Source: an uncultured Verrucomicrobiota bacterium (lineage in GTDB: Bacteria > Verrucomicrobiota > Kiritimatiellia > CAIVKH01). From it: a DNA stretch of 26,377 nucleotides. Positions 1 through 7,931 of the stretch are shown here, one piece after another; position 1 is the stretch's first letter; every line of letters starts with the position of its first letter. The notes beneath the pieces are model-generated. The model did not search any database and had not been told where the DNA came from. It worked only from the letters and a program-made list of their open reading frames with translations. Made by a program: the position numbers and the translations under genes. The stretch covers positions 1-26,377 of the forward strand of contig CALKUH010000024.1 in the NCBI GenBank assembly GCA_937996795.1, written 5' to 3'.

Positions 1-54
1 AAAGCGGCCAGATCACTTGCTACGAAAAGCGGCCACTTCTATTTGCTATCGACA
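1..54. mobile_element. Probable terminus of an IS21-family insertion sequence
   Basis: Two imperfect tandem units of about 25 bp are visible. Each begins AAAGCGGCCA (1-10 and 26-35) and ends TTGCTA-(T)CGA. Read from the inside of the window outward, the end would be TGTCGATAGC followed by two GTGGCCGCTTT/CTGGCCGCTTT boxes. IS21-family elements are known for TG...CA ends with multiple internal repeats of this kind, so I infer that the body of the element (istA/istB) lies to the left, outside the window, and that its last base is near 54. No transposase is visible here, so the family call rests on the repeat style only. Confidence 0.5.
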
Positions 55-888
55 CCGGACGATGGCGCGCCGGATTTTACCCTTCGGTTTCTGGCCTCCC
101 TGCAGAAGCGCCCGCCCCTCTGGCTGCGTGCGCGCGCCGGTCGGCGCGATGCCGTGCTCGCGCATCTCGCGTCTCATCAGATACGCGCGGAACCCGACCC
201 GCGCCTGCCCCACGCGCTGCGTGTGGAGCAGCCCCCGTCCGCATCCGTGCTCAGCCCGATCCTGCATCGCCTCGCCGAAATACAGGACATTTCCTCCCAA
301 TGCGTCGGCCTGCTCGCACAAGCGAAACCCGGTGAAACGTGGTGGGACGTCTGCGCCGGCGCAGGCGGCAAGACGCTGCACCTGCTCGACCAACTCGGCG
401 GATCGGGCGCCGTACTCGCCACCGATATCCGCGGCGCCGCGCTCGACGAATGCGCGCGACGCGCCCGCGCCGCCGGATTCCATTCGTGGAAAACCCAGCT
501 GCTGCCCGAGGCGCCCGAGGCTTGGCGCCTTCCGCAAAAATTCGACGGCATCCTGCTCGACGCCCCCTGCTCCGGCACCGGCACCTGGGGCCGCGCGCCC
601 GACGCCCGCTGGCGCACGCCACAAACCGCCCTCGCGGAACACGCAACCCGGCAACACACCCTGCTCCGCGCCGCACTCCACCACCTCAAACCCGGCGGTC
701 GCCTCATCTACGCCACGTGCTCCCTCACCCGCGCCGAATTGGAAGACGTCCTCGCCAACACGCCCGGCCTCACACCCGCCGCACTGGCCCATCCCCTCCG
801 CCCCACTCACTCCGCGTCCCCCACGCTCCGCATCTACCCCTTCGATGGCCCGGGAATCGGAATGAGCACCCTCGCGATAACGCCATAA
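43..888 (+). CDS. RsmB/Sun-type RNA cytosine-C5 methyltransferase, 5'-truncated
   Basis: S-adenosylmethionine-dependent RNA m5C methyltransferase of the RsmB/NOP2/Sun family, which modifies 16S rRNA. The SAM-binding motif is DVCAGAGGKT (about residue 102), followed by the acidic ATD of motif II. The catalytic motif IV is DAPCSGTGTWGR and motif VI is YATCSLTRAE, giving both family cysteines. Residues about 22-30 (KRPPLWLRA) match the segment that opens the catalytic core. The NusB-like RNA-binding domain that precedes it in full-length RsmB (about 430 residues) is missing. The frame is open to the left edge and runs into the putative IS end at 1-54; the only start is a TTG at 43 inside the IS, with no ribosome-binding site. 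I read it as a gene truncated by IS insertion. An AT-rich inverted repeat (887-894 with 911-918, then a short T-run) overlaps the stop and may be a weak terminator. Confidence 0.75.
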   Translation: MLSTPDDGAPDFTLRFLASLQKRPPLWLRARAGRRDAVLAHLASHQIRAEPDPRLPHALRVEQPPSASVLSPILHRLAEIQDISSQCVGLLAQAKPGETWWDVCAGAGGKTLHLLDQLGGSGAVLATDIRGAALDECARRARAAGFHSWKTQLLPEAPEAWRLPQKFDGILLDAPCSGTGTWGRAPDARWRTPQTALAEHATRQHTLLRAALHHLKPGGRLIYATCSLTRAELEDVLANTPGLTPAALAHPLRPTHSASPTLRIYPFDGPGIGMSTLAITP

Positions 889-983
889 ATGTATTATGTC
901 TGGTATTAACATACATTTTTGATGTCATCTGCGTATTATGCAACATTATTGACGACATAAATAAATTGCGCAACTTTCGCCGA

Positions 984-997
984 GTAAAGCGCTTACA
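984..997. promoter_or_regulatory. LacI/CcpA-like palindromic operator candidate
   Basis: GTAAAGCGCTTACA is centred on the perfect 8-bp palindrome AAGCGCTT and matches the cre-type consensus of LacI-family regulators at all but the first two positions. It lies about 80 bp upstream of the winged-helix regulator, in a conspicuously AT-rich 187-bp spacer (889-1075). No convincing -35/-10 pair could be fixed beside it, so its role as an operator is inference. Confidence 0.3.
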
Positions 998-1075
998 CAT
1001 TCATCATCCGAAACACGCGATCCGCTGGCATGACTCCTGCATACAGATGCGGTCACATTCAGGAGCAAAACAACC

Positions 1076-1711
1076 ATGATCATGCCAAAGAGTCGGGAAT
1101 TGGGTGCGCGGAAATCGATCCACCAACGTGCCAAAGAGAGCGTGGCCTACAGCCCGGCCACCGTTCGTTCCGACGGAAAGACCATTGAAGTCTCCCTGGT
1201 GCTTCCGCTTGAACAGGGGCTGGATCTCGTGGAGCGCTTGCGCTCGGGCACGCATGGCGAGCACGCGCCGATCATGCTGTGGTCGGGTCGCCAGGGCGAA
1301 GTGGAAATCGCCGTGCGGCAGGGGACCGGCGAAGGCGCTGCGCCTCACGCCGTGATTCCGGTGCAGACGTCGAATCGGACGGGGGCAACGCCTCCGGCCA
1401 GCGCACGCCCCGACATGGAACGGATCGAGATTGCCGGCCTCGTGATTAATCCGGGTCGCCACGAGGTCGTGTTCAACGGGAAAGCCGTCCCCCAGCTGAC
1501 CTTCACGGAATTCGGCATCCTGCACTTCCTCGCCCGCCATCCGGGATGGGTCTTCAACCGCCAGCAGATTGTCGCGGGTGTTCGCGGCGAGGACTACCCG
1601 GTCACGGACCGCGCGGTGGATGTGCAGGTGGCCGGTCTCCGGAAGAAACTGGGCGCGGCGTCGGATTGCGTGCAGACCGTGCGCGGCGTCGGCTATCGCT
1701 TCCGCGACTGA
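1076..1711 (+). CDS. Orphan OmpR/PhoB-type winged-helix regulator with degenerate receiver
   Basis: Predicted DNA-binding transcription factor of 211 residues. Residues about 117-211 form a complete OmpR/PhoB winged helix: LTFTEFGILHFLARHPG, then NRQQIVAGVRG, the recognition helix RAVDVQVAGLRKKLG, and the closing wing VRGVGYRFRD. The N-terminal half is too short for a normal receiver, but VSLVLPLEQGLDLVERLR (39-56) aligns with the usual LLDLxLPxxxGLELxRRLR segment. Ser40 falls where the phosphorylated Asp should be, so phosphorelay control looks lost. No histidine kinase is adjacent. The first of two close ATGs is preferred because AGGAG lies at 1061-1065. A strong terminator follows, so it is probably a single-gene transcript. 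The regulon is unknown. Confidence 0.8.
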   Translation: MIMPKSRELGARKSIHQRAKESVAYSPATVRSDGKTIEVSLVLPLEQGLDLVERLRSGTHGEHAPIMLWSGRQGEVEIAVRQGTGEGAAPHAVIPVQTSNRTGATPPASARPDMERIEIAGLVINPGRHEVVFNGKAVPQLTFTEFGILHFLARHPGWVFNRQQIVAGVRGEDYPVTDRAVDVQVAGLRKKLGAASDCVQTVRGVGYRFRD

Positions 1712-1760
1712 CGCGTCACCTCTTGGGATGTGCCTCGGCGGAATAACCGCCACCTGGGCG

Positions 1761-1800
1761 GGGACGCGGGCTGACGAGCCCGCGTCCCTGTTCTTTTTTT
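1761..1800 (+). terminator. Rho-independent terminator
   Basis: A perfect 12-bp stem GGGACGCGGGCT / AGCCCGCGTCCC with a GACG loop is followed by TGTTCTTTTTTT. It ends the transcript of the winged-helix regulator. Confidence 0.9.
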
Positions 1801-1842
1801 ACAGACGTTGCACGCGCGCCCCGTTACGTTTTACAGACGTTG
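1797..1842. repeat. Direct repeat plus inverted repeat in the kdsD leader
   Basis: TTTTACAGACGTTG occurs twice, at 1797-1810 and 1829-1842 (32 bp apart). The second copy sits inside an inverted repeat CGTTAC ... GTAACG (about 1822-1847). The arrangement sits directly before the kdsD ribosome-binding site and looks like a protein-binding region. The first four Ts of copy one belong to the terminator T-run, so the significant shared part is about 10 bp. Confidence 0.45.
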
Positions 1843-1860
1843 TAACGTTCGGAGGCCCCT

Positions 1861-2835
1861 TTGACCCCATCCCATCTCGACCGCGCGCGTGAAGTCCTGC
1901 AGGTGGAAATCGACGGCCTGCACAAGGTCCGCCAGTCCCTCGACGCCCACTTTGACCGCGCCGTCGCCCGCATCCTCAAAGCGTTGAATGCCGGTCACAA
2001 GATCGTCGTCACCGGGGTCGGCAAGAACATCCCGATCGGCCAGAAAATCGCCGCCACGCTGACCAGCACCGGCAGCCCGACCGTGTTCCTGCATCCGTCC
2101 GACGCGATGCACGGCGAACTCGGCATCCTCGCGGAGGGCGACGTGATGGTCGCATTGAGCTACAGCGGTGAATCAGAGGAACTGATGACCCTGATCCCCG
2201 CGATCAAGCGCGCCAAGGCCCCGATCATCGCAATCACCTGCTCGCGTGAAAACGCCCTCGCCCGCTGCAGCGACGAGGTGATCCTGACCGCGGTGGACGC
2301 CGAGGCGTGTCCGTTCAACATGGCGCCGACAGCGAGCACCACCGCCACCCTCGCGCTCGGCGACGCGCTGGCGATGGTCCTGCTCGACGCGCGCGGGTTC
2401 CGCCGCGAGGATTACGCGAAATTGCACCCCGGCGGCGCGATCGGCCGGACGCTGCTCCTGCGCGTCGAGGACATCATGCGCACCGGCCCGCGCCTCGCCA
2501 CCGTGCCCCGCGGCGCGCGCATCAAGGATGCGGTCATCGCGATGAGCGAGGCGCGTTCCGGATCGATCGTTGTGTTGAACGAGGACCGCACAGTTGCGGG
2601 CATTTTCACCGACGGCGACCTGCGCCGCCACATCGACACACCCGACCTGCCCAACCGCATCATCGACGACCTGATGAGCAAGCGGCCGATATCGATTCGC
2701 ACCGGCCAGCTGGCCGTCGACGTGCTCGCGCTGTTCCAGCAGCACAACATCGATGACCTGCTTGTGCTCGACGACCAGAACCGGCTCGCCGGGTCAGTGG
2801 ACATCCAGGACCTGCCGAAATTCAAGATTCTCTGA
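1861..2835 (+). CDS. kdsD: Arabinose-5-phosphate isomerase (KdsD/KpsF family)
   Basis: Interconverts D-ribulose 5-phosphate and D-arabinose 5-phosphate in the cytoplasm, the first step towards KDO of the lipopolysaccharide core. The 324-residue length is typical. The N-terminal SIS sugar-isomerase domain (about 35-170) carries VTGVGKN (Lys55), SYSGESEE (Glu104), DAEACPFNMAPTAST (Glu148) and KLHPGGAIGR (His189), the family's four active-site positions. Two CBS domains follow: about 203-260 (VEDIMRTG) and about 268-322 (IDDLMSKRP), as in full-length KdsD. The start is TTG at 1861 with GGAGG at 1851-1855, a good spacing. It stands alone between a terminator and a convergent pdxH, whose stop is only 5 bp away. 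With lpxA elsewhere in the window it indicates an LPS-bearing outer membrane. Confidence 0.95.
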   Translation: MTPSHLDRAREVLQVEIDGLHKVRQSLDAHFDRAVARILKALNAGHKIVVTGVGKNIPIGQKIAATLTSTGSPTVFLHPSDAMHGELGILAEGDVMVALSYSGESEELMTLIPAIKRAKAPIIAITCSRENALARCSDEVILTAVDAEACPFNMAPTASTTATLALGDALAMVLLDARGFRREDYAKLHPGGAIGRTLLLRVEDIMRTGPRLATVPRGARIKDAVIAMSEARSGSIVVLNEDRTVAGIFTDGDLRRHIDTPDLPNRIIDDLMSKRPISIRTGQLAVDVLALFQQHNIDDLLVLDDQNRLAGSVDIQDLPKFKIL

Positions 2836-2840
2836 AGCGC

Positions 2841-3479
2841 CTACGGATAGAGGCGCTCGACGCGCCATCCGGCGGATTCCCTCGTATAGACCAGCCGGTC
2901 GTGCAGTCGATACGGCCGCCCCTGCCAGAACTCCACCCGCGTGGGCGCGAGCCGGAACCCGCCCCAATACGGGGGCAACGGCACGGTCTGTCCTTCGTAA
3001 CGTTTCTCGTATTCGCGCTCGCGCCGCATCAACGTTTCACGCGCGTCCAGCGGGCGGCTCTGCGCGGACGCCCAGGCGCCGAGCTGGCTGCCGCGCGGCC
3101 GTGAATGGAAATAGGCGGACGATTCCTCCGGCGTCACGCGGGCCAGACGGCCTTCGATGCGGACCTGCCGGTGCAGTTCGGACCAGAAGAAGAGCATCGC
3201 GCCCTGCGGGTTCGCCGCGAGTTCCTCGCCCTTCCGGCTTTCATAATTCGTGAAAAACACGAACCCGCGCGCATCGAACCCTTTCAGGAGCAACATGCGC
3301 GAACTCGGTGCGCCGCCAGCGCAGGTCGCGAGGGAAAACGCGTTGGGCTGATAGATCCGCGCGCGCTTCGCCAGCGCGAACCAGCGCGAAAATTGCTCCA
3401 CCGGCTCGGCGGACGCATCCGCTTCGCGCACCCCGCGCATCACCCCCGGCAACCCGCAGATCCACGCCCATGCATTCAT
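2841..3479 (-). CDS. pdxH: Pyridoxamine/pyridoxine 5'-phosphate oxidase
   Basis: FMN-dependent oxidase that makes pyridoxal 5'-phosphate in B6 synthesis and salvage. Its 212 residues match the family (E. coli 218). FMN- and substrate-binding blocks are clear: SSRMLLLKGFD, FFTNYESRKGEEL, then YFHSRPRGSQLGAWAS, PLPPYWGGFRL and EFWQGRPYRLHDR, ending in the family-typical Arg-Leu-x-Pro (VERLYP). It lies 11 bp downstream of aspS on the same strand, so the two are probably co-transcribed. The window also encodes PLP-dependent arginine decarboxylase, a likely consumer of the product. The ribosome-binding site is weak; an internal Met at residue 14 is an alternative start, because conservation begins only after about residue 25. 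Confidence 0.93.
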   Translation of the reverse strand: MNAWAWICGLPGVMRGVREADASAEPVEQFSRWFALAKRARIYQPNAFSLATCAGGAPSSRMLLLKGFDARGFVFFTNYESRKGEELAANPQGAMLFFWSELHRQVRIEGRLARVTPEESSAYFHSRPRGSQLGAWASAQSRPLDARETLMRREREYEKRYEGQTVPLPPYWGGFRLAPTRVEFWQGRPYRLHDRLVYTRESAGWRVERLYP

Positions 3480-3490
3480 GACCGGATCGC

Positions 3491-5275
3491 TCAGGCCTTG
3501 GCTTCCGGCTCCGGCAGGTCGAGCTGGATCCAGATTTCGCGCAACTGGCGGGCGTCCACGCGGTCGGGGGCGTTGATCATCAGTTCGACGGCCTTCTGCG
3601 TCTTGGGGAACGCTATGACGTCGCGCAAGCTGTCCGCGCCGACCATCAGCATCACCACGCGATCGAGGCCGAGCGCCAGGCCGCCGTGCGGAGGCGCGCC
3701 ATATTTGAACGCATCGATCATGTGGCCGAACATCGTCTTGATCTTTTCATCGCTGAGGCCCAGCGCACGGAAGGCGCGCGCCTGCAGGTCGGAGTCGTGA
3801 ATACGGATACTGCCGCCGCCGAGCTCCACGCCGTTCAGAATCACGTCATAGGCCAGCGCGCGCGCCTTGAGCGGATCGCGTTCAATAAGATCCACGTCCT
3901 CCGGGTGCGGCGCGGTGAACGGGTGATTCACGGAGGTCAGTCCGCCCTCGGCGCTGCGCTCGAAAAGCGGGAAGTCGGTCACCCACGTAAACGCAAAGAC
4001 ATTGTCCGGGATGGCCTTCGCTTCCGCACCCGCGAGCAGGCGGATGCGGCCAAGCGCGATGTTGACGACGTCCAGCTTGTCCGCCGCGAAGAGCACGAGG
4101 TCGCCCGGCTGCATGTCGAGCCGTTCGCGCAGGCCCGCCTGTTCCGCCTCGCTGAAGAATTTAACGATGGGCGATTTCCATGACCCGTCCGGCTGCACAC
4201 GGATGAAGGCCAGGCCACCGAGGCCCGACTCCTTCGCCAGCGCGGTCCATCCGTCAATGGTGCCCTGCGAAACGGCGCCGAGCCCCTTGGCGTTGATCGC
4301 CTTCACCACCCCGCCCTGCCCGATGACGCTGGCAAAGACCTTGAATTGCGTGGCGGAAAAGAGATCGCTCAGATCGGTAAGCAGCATGCCGAAACGGGTG
4401 TCCGGCTTGTCGGACCCATAGCTGTTCATGGCGCGGCTGAACGGCATGCGCGGCAGCGGAAGCGACGGGCGCGGATGACCCGATGCTTCCATGACATCCG
4501 CGAGCAGGCCGTCGATCAACGTGTAAATGTCCTCCGGCGTGAGGAACGACATTTCGAGGTCCACTTGGGTGAACTCCGGCTGGCGATCCGCGCGCAGATC
4601 CTCGTCGCGGAAGCAGCGGGCGATCTGGAAATAGCGGTCGAGCCCGGCCACCATGCACAGCTGCTTGTACTGCTGCGGGGACTGCGGCAGCGCGTAGAAG
4701 CAGCCCGGACTCACGCGGCTGGGCACAAGATAGTCGCGCGCGCCCTCCGGCGTGCTCTTCGTGAGGATCGGCGTCTCAACCTCGATGAAGTGCTGCTGGT
4801 CGAGATACGTGCGGATCGCCTGCGTGATCTTGTGGCGCAGGACGAGGTTGCGCTGCATCCGGTTCCGGCGCAGATCGAGATAGCGGTACTCCAGGCGCAG
4901 GTCTTCCGCGACCTTCGCGGCCTTCGCGTCATCGAGCGGAAACGGCGGCGGCTGGCTGCGGTTCAGGACTTCGATGGATGCGCCACGCACTTCGATGCCG
5001 CCCGTGGGCAGTTTCGCGTTCACCATCTCGGGTGGCCGCGCCTGCACGACACCCGTCACGCGGAGGACAAACTCGCCGCGCGCCGCCTGGGCGGCATCCC
5101 ACGCCGCTTTCGAATCGTTCGGGTCAAAGGTCACCTGGGTCAGCCCGTACCGGTCGCGCAAATCGATGAAGATCAGGCCGCCATGGTCGCGCACGGTGTC
5201 CGCCCAGCCGCACAACGTAACCGTCTGTCCGGCATGTTCCGGCCGAAGCGCCCCGCAAGTATGTGTCCGCATCAT
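3491..5275 (-). CDS. aspS: Aspartyl-tRNA synthetase, probably non-discriminating
   Basis: Class II synthetase charging tRNA-Asp; 594 residues, the bacterial long form with the inserted GAD domain. The N-terminal OB anticodon-binding domain begins RTHTCGALRPEHAGQ. Motif 2 is FRDEDLRADRQPEFTQVD and motif 3 is GLALGLDRVVMLM. His31 in RDHGGLIFIDLRDR sits where discriminating enzymes such as E. coli AspRS have Leu; His here is associated with enzymes that also charge tRNA-Asn, for amidation by GatCAB (not in this window). The start is one of two tandem ATGs (5275 or 5272). The frame stays open upstream to 6427, but that stretch is antisense to nadA. pdxH follows closely. Confidence 0.95.
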   Translation of the reverse strand: MMRTHTCGALRPEHAGQTVTLCGWADTVRDHGGLIFIDLRDRYGLTQVTFDPNDSKAAWDAAQAARGEFVLRVTGVVQARPPEMVNAKLPTGGIEVRGASIEVLNRSQPPPFPLDDAKAAKVAEDLRLEYRYLDLRRNRMQRNLVLRHKITQAIRTYLDQQHFIEVETPILTKSTPEGARDYLVPSRVSPGCFYALPQSPQQYKQLCMVAGLDRYFQIARCFRDEDLRADRQPEFTQVDLEMSFLTPEDIYTLIDGLLADVMEASGHPRPSLPLPRMPFSRAMNSYGSDKPDTRFGMLLTDLSDLFSATQFKVFASVIGQGGVVKAINAKGLGAVSQGTIDGWTALAKESGLGGLAFIRVQPDGSWKSPIVKFFSEAEQAGLRERLDMQPGDLVLFAADKLDVVNIALGRIRLLAGAEAKAIPDNVFAFTWVTDFPLFERSAEGGLTSVNHPFTAPHPEDVDLIERDPLKARALAYDVILNGVELGGGSIRIHDSDLQARAFRALGLSDEKIKTMFGHMIDAFKYGAPPHGGLALGLDRVVMLMVGADSLRDVIAFPKTQKAVELMINAPDRVDARQLREIWIQLDLPEPEAKA

Positions 5276-5425
5276 GATGTGACCCGCCCGTTCCTGTACG
5301 CTGATTCGTTTCGCAAAACCGCGCATCGTACGTGCAGCAAGGGGCGCTTTCAATAGATTTGCTAGCCCTTGAGACCCCCGCCCCGCGCCGAAGGCGCCCC
5401 ATTGCTCCGCGCGCCCGCGTGCGGT

Positions 5426-6391
5426 ATGGTTCGCAGGGTGAACACGACAACCGATCTGGCCGCGGAAATCCTGCGGCTCAAAAAAGAACGAAACGCCGTC
5501 ATCCTCGCCCACAGCTACGAGCGCGGCGAGGTGCAGGACATCGCCGATTTTGTGGGCGATTCGCTGGGACTCTCCCGCCAGGCCGCGTCGACGGACGCCG
5601 GGCGGATCATTTTCTGCGGGGTGCACTTCATGGCCGAGACCGCCGCCATCCTGAGCCCGGAAAAGAAGGTGCTCATTCCGGATCTGGACGCCGGCTGTTC
5701 GCTCGCGGCAACGATCACCGCGGAGGAACTGCGCGCGTGGAAAGCACAACACCCCGGCGCCGTCGTCGTCAGCTACGTCAACACCTCGGCCGAGGTAAAG
5801 GCGGAGACGGACTATTGCTGCACGTCGTCCAACGCCGTGCAGGTCGTGAACGCGATTCCGCGCGACCGCGAGGTGCTGTTCTGCCCCGACATGTTCCTCG
5901 GCCAGCACGTCAAACGCCAGACCGGCCGCGACAACATGCGCATCTGGGCGGGCGAATGCCATGTGCACGCCGGCATCCGCCCGGAGCACATCCAGGCGCA
6001 GCGCGACGCGCACCCCGGCGCGGAGTTCCTGATGCATCCGGAATGCGGTTGCGTGTCCTCCCTGTTGTACCTGCAAGGCCTGGGCCAGACCTGCGCGATG
6101 GACGGCGCGAAGATCCTCTCCACGGAAGGGATGGTCCGCCACGCGCAGCAATCGACCGCCCGCGAATTTGTCGTCGCGACGGAAACGGGCATCCTGCATC
6201 GCCTCAACAAATTGAATCCGGGCAAAACCTTCCATCCGGTGAGCGAACGCGCCGTCTGCAAGTTCATGAAAATGATCACCCTCGAAAAAGTGCTGCGCTC
6301 GTTGCGCGAAGAGGTGTTCGAGGTCACCGTTCCCCCCGCCATCGCGGAGCGCGCGCGCCGCGCCATCCAGCGCATGATCGAGATCGGTTGA
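5426..6391 (+). CDS. nadA: Quinolinate synthase
   Basis: Condenses iminoaspartate with dihydroxyacetone phosphate to quinolinate, the de novo NAD precursor, using a [4Fe-4S] cluster. Recognisable blocks are ILAHSYERGEVQDIADFVGDS, FCGVHFMAETAAILSP, and the three cysteines expected as cluster ligands: in YCCTSSNAVQ, HPECGC and AVCKFMKMITL. With the start at 5426 it is 321 residues, near the family norm. The start is uncertain: a GTG at 5438 and an upstream TTG at 5369 are in frame and none has a clear ribosome-binding site, but conservation starts after 5438. It diverges from aspS across about 150 bp that must hold both promoters; I could not fix them. The radical SAM gene follows after 7 bp. 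nadB and nadC are not in the window. Confidence 0.95.
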   Translation: MVRRVNTTTDLAAEILRLKKERNAVILAHSYERGEVQDIADFVGDSLGLSRQAASTDAGRIIFCGVHFMAETAAILSPEKKVLIPDLDAGCSLAATITAEELRAWKAQHPGAVVVSYVNTSAEVKAETDYCCTSSNAVQVVNAIPRDREVLFCPDMFLGQHVKRQTGRDNMRIWAGECHVHAGIRPEHIQAQRDAHPGAEFLMHPECGCVSSLLYLQGLGQTCAMDGAKILSTEGMVRHAQQSTAREFVVATETGILHRLNKLNPGKTFHPVSERAVCKFMKMITLEKVLRSLREEVFEVTVPPAIAERARRAIQRMIEIG

Positions 6392-6398
6392 CCGCGCC

Positions 6399-7931
6399 AT
6401 GGCGGACATTGTCATCGCGACGATCAACGCCCGCTACAGCCACGCATCCTTTGGCCTGCGCTACCTGCTCGCCAACATGGGCGACTTGCAGGAGCGGACC
6501 CGGATGATCGAGTTCGACCTGAAAACCAGCGCGTCCACCGTCGCGGAGACCCTGCTGGCTGCGCGTCCCCGCGTGTTGGGGCTCGGCGTCTACATCTGGA
6601 ACGCCACGCAGACGCTCGACGTGGTGCGCCTGATTCGCGCGCAACAGCCGGACCTGCCACTGATCCTCGGAGGTCCCGAGGTCAGCCACGAAATCGAGGA
6701 CCAGGCCATTTGCGCGCTCGCGGATTACATCATCACCGACGAGGCGGACCTGGCCTTCCCCGCGCTGTGCCGGAGCCTGCTCGCCGGTGAACGACCGGCT
6801 GGTCGCATCATTCGCGGCGGCTCGGTGGATGTGCGAAAACTCGCACTGCCCTATGGGCTCTATACCGGGGAGGATATCGCGCATCGCGTCATCTATGTCG
6901 AGGCCTCGCGCGGCTGCCCCTTCACCTGCGAATTTTGCCTCTCCTCCCTGGACGTGCCCGTGCGGCGCTTTCCCCTGGAACGCCTGTTGCCGGCTTTCCA
7001 GGACCTGCTCGACCGGGGCGTTCGCCACTTTAAATTCGTGGACCGGACCTTCAACCTCAGCATCAAATACAGCCTCGAATTGCTCGGCTTTTTTCTGGCG
7101 CGATACCAGCCCGGCTTGTTCCTGCACTTCGAGATGATCCCCGACCGTCTGCCGCCGGAACTCCGGGAAATCCTCACTTGTTTTCCGCCCGGATCCCTCC
7201 AGTTCGAGGTCGGCATCCAAACCTTTAACGAAGAGGTCGCCGCCCGCATCAAACGCCGCCAGGACTACGCGAAGACGGAGGATAACCTCCGCTGGCTGCG
7301 TGAAGAAACCGGCGCCTACCTGCACGCGGACCTCATTGCCGGGCTGCCGGGCGAGTCGCAGGAGAGCTTTGCCCGCGGGTTCGACCGCTTGCTCGCGCTG
7401 CGTCCGCAGGAAATCCAGGTGAACGTCCTGAAGCGCCTGCGCGGCACGCCCATCACGCGGCACGACGCCGAATTCTCCATGCGCTACAACGCGGACGCGC
7501 CGTATGACCTGCTGGAAAACCGGGACTTCGCGCCGGATGCCCTGCAAGCGATCCATCGCTTCGGGCGTTTCTGGGACCTGTATGTGAACAGCGGGAACTA
7601 CCTGGAGACCGCGCCCCTCCTGTGGGCCGGCCAGCCCTCACCCTTCGCCGCGTTCCAGGCCTTCAGCCAGTGGCTGTTTGAACGATGGGGGCGCGCACAC
7701 GGCATTGCGATTGACGACTCCGCCGAGGCGCTGTTCCAGTGGCTGATCGATCACGGGCTGGAGCCCGCACCGGTCGCGGAGAGCCTGTGGCGAGATCTAT
7801 GCCGCACGGTGCCCCGGAATCGTCCGTCATTTCTGAAGCCGTATGTCGACGCGGGGCGCAGCCGCGAAGCGCGCGCCACCCACCTCAAGGGGCTTGCGCG
7901 ACAACATCGGCGCCTCGGAACATCCGGCTAA
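6399..7931 (+). CDS. B12-binding-domain radical SAM protein (DUF4080-type C-terminus)
   Basis: A 510-residue enzyme of the class with an N-terminal cobalamin-binding-like fold and a radical SAM core. Residues 1-135 form the Rossmann-like domain (IATINARYSHASFGLRYL, GLGVYIWNATQT, LILGGPEVSHE); the DxHxxG cobalamin His-ligand motif is not seen. The radical SAM cluster motif RGCPFTCEFC gives Cys173, Cys177 and Cys180, followed by VDRTFN, FEVGIQTFN and LIAGLPGES. The last 150 residues (FSMRYNADAPYDLLEN onward) fit the domain of unknown function common in this group. The substrate is not known. It starts 7 bp after nadA, so the two are probably one operon; whether it is linked to NAD metabolism cannot be told. 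The stop overlaps the convergent transpeptidase stop by 4 bp. Confidence 0.85.
   Translation: MADIVIATINARYSHASFGLRYLLANMGDLQERTRMIEFDLKTSASTVAETLLAARPRVLGLGVYIWNATQTLDVVRLIRAQQPDLPLILGGPEVSHEIEDQAICALADYIITDEADLAFPALCRSLLAGERPAGRIIRGGSVDVRKLALPYGLYTGEDIAHRVIYVEASRGCPFTCEFCLSSLDVPVRRFPLERLLPAFQDLLDRGVRHFKFVDRTFNLSIKYSLELLGFFLARYQPGLFLHFEMIPDRLPPELREILTCFPPGSLQFEVGIQTFNEEVAARIKRRQDYAKTEDNLRWLREETGAYLHADLIAGLPGESQESFARGFDRLLALRPQEIQVNVLKRLRGTPITRHDAEFSMRYNADAPYDLLENRDFAPDALQAIHRFGRFWDLYVNSGNYLETAPLLWAGQPSPFAAFQAFSQWLFERWGRAHGIAIDDSAEALFQWLIDHGLEPAPVAESLWRDLCRTVPRNRPSFLKPYVDAGRSREARATHLKGLARQHRRLGTSG

Noticed and set aside
5276..6427. In-frame upstream extension of the aspS reading frame by 384 codons
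   Set aside because: It is antisense to nadA, a clear gene. AspRS similarity starts at the tandem ATGs near 5275, and the resulting length fits the family.
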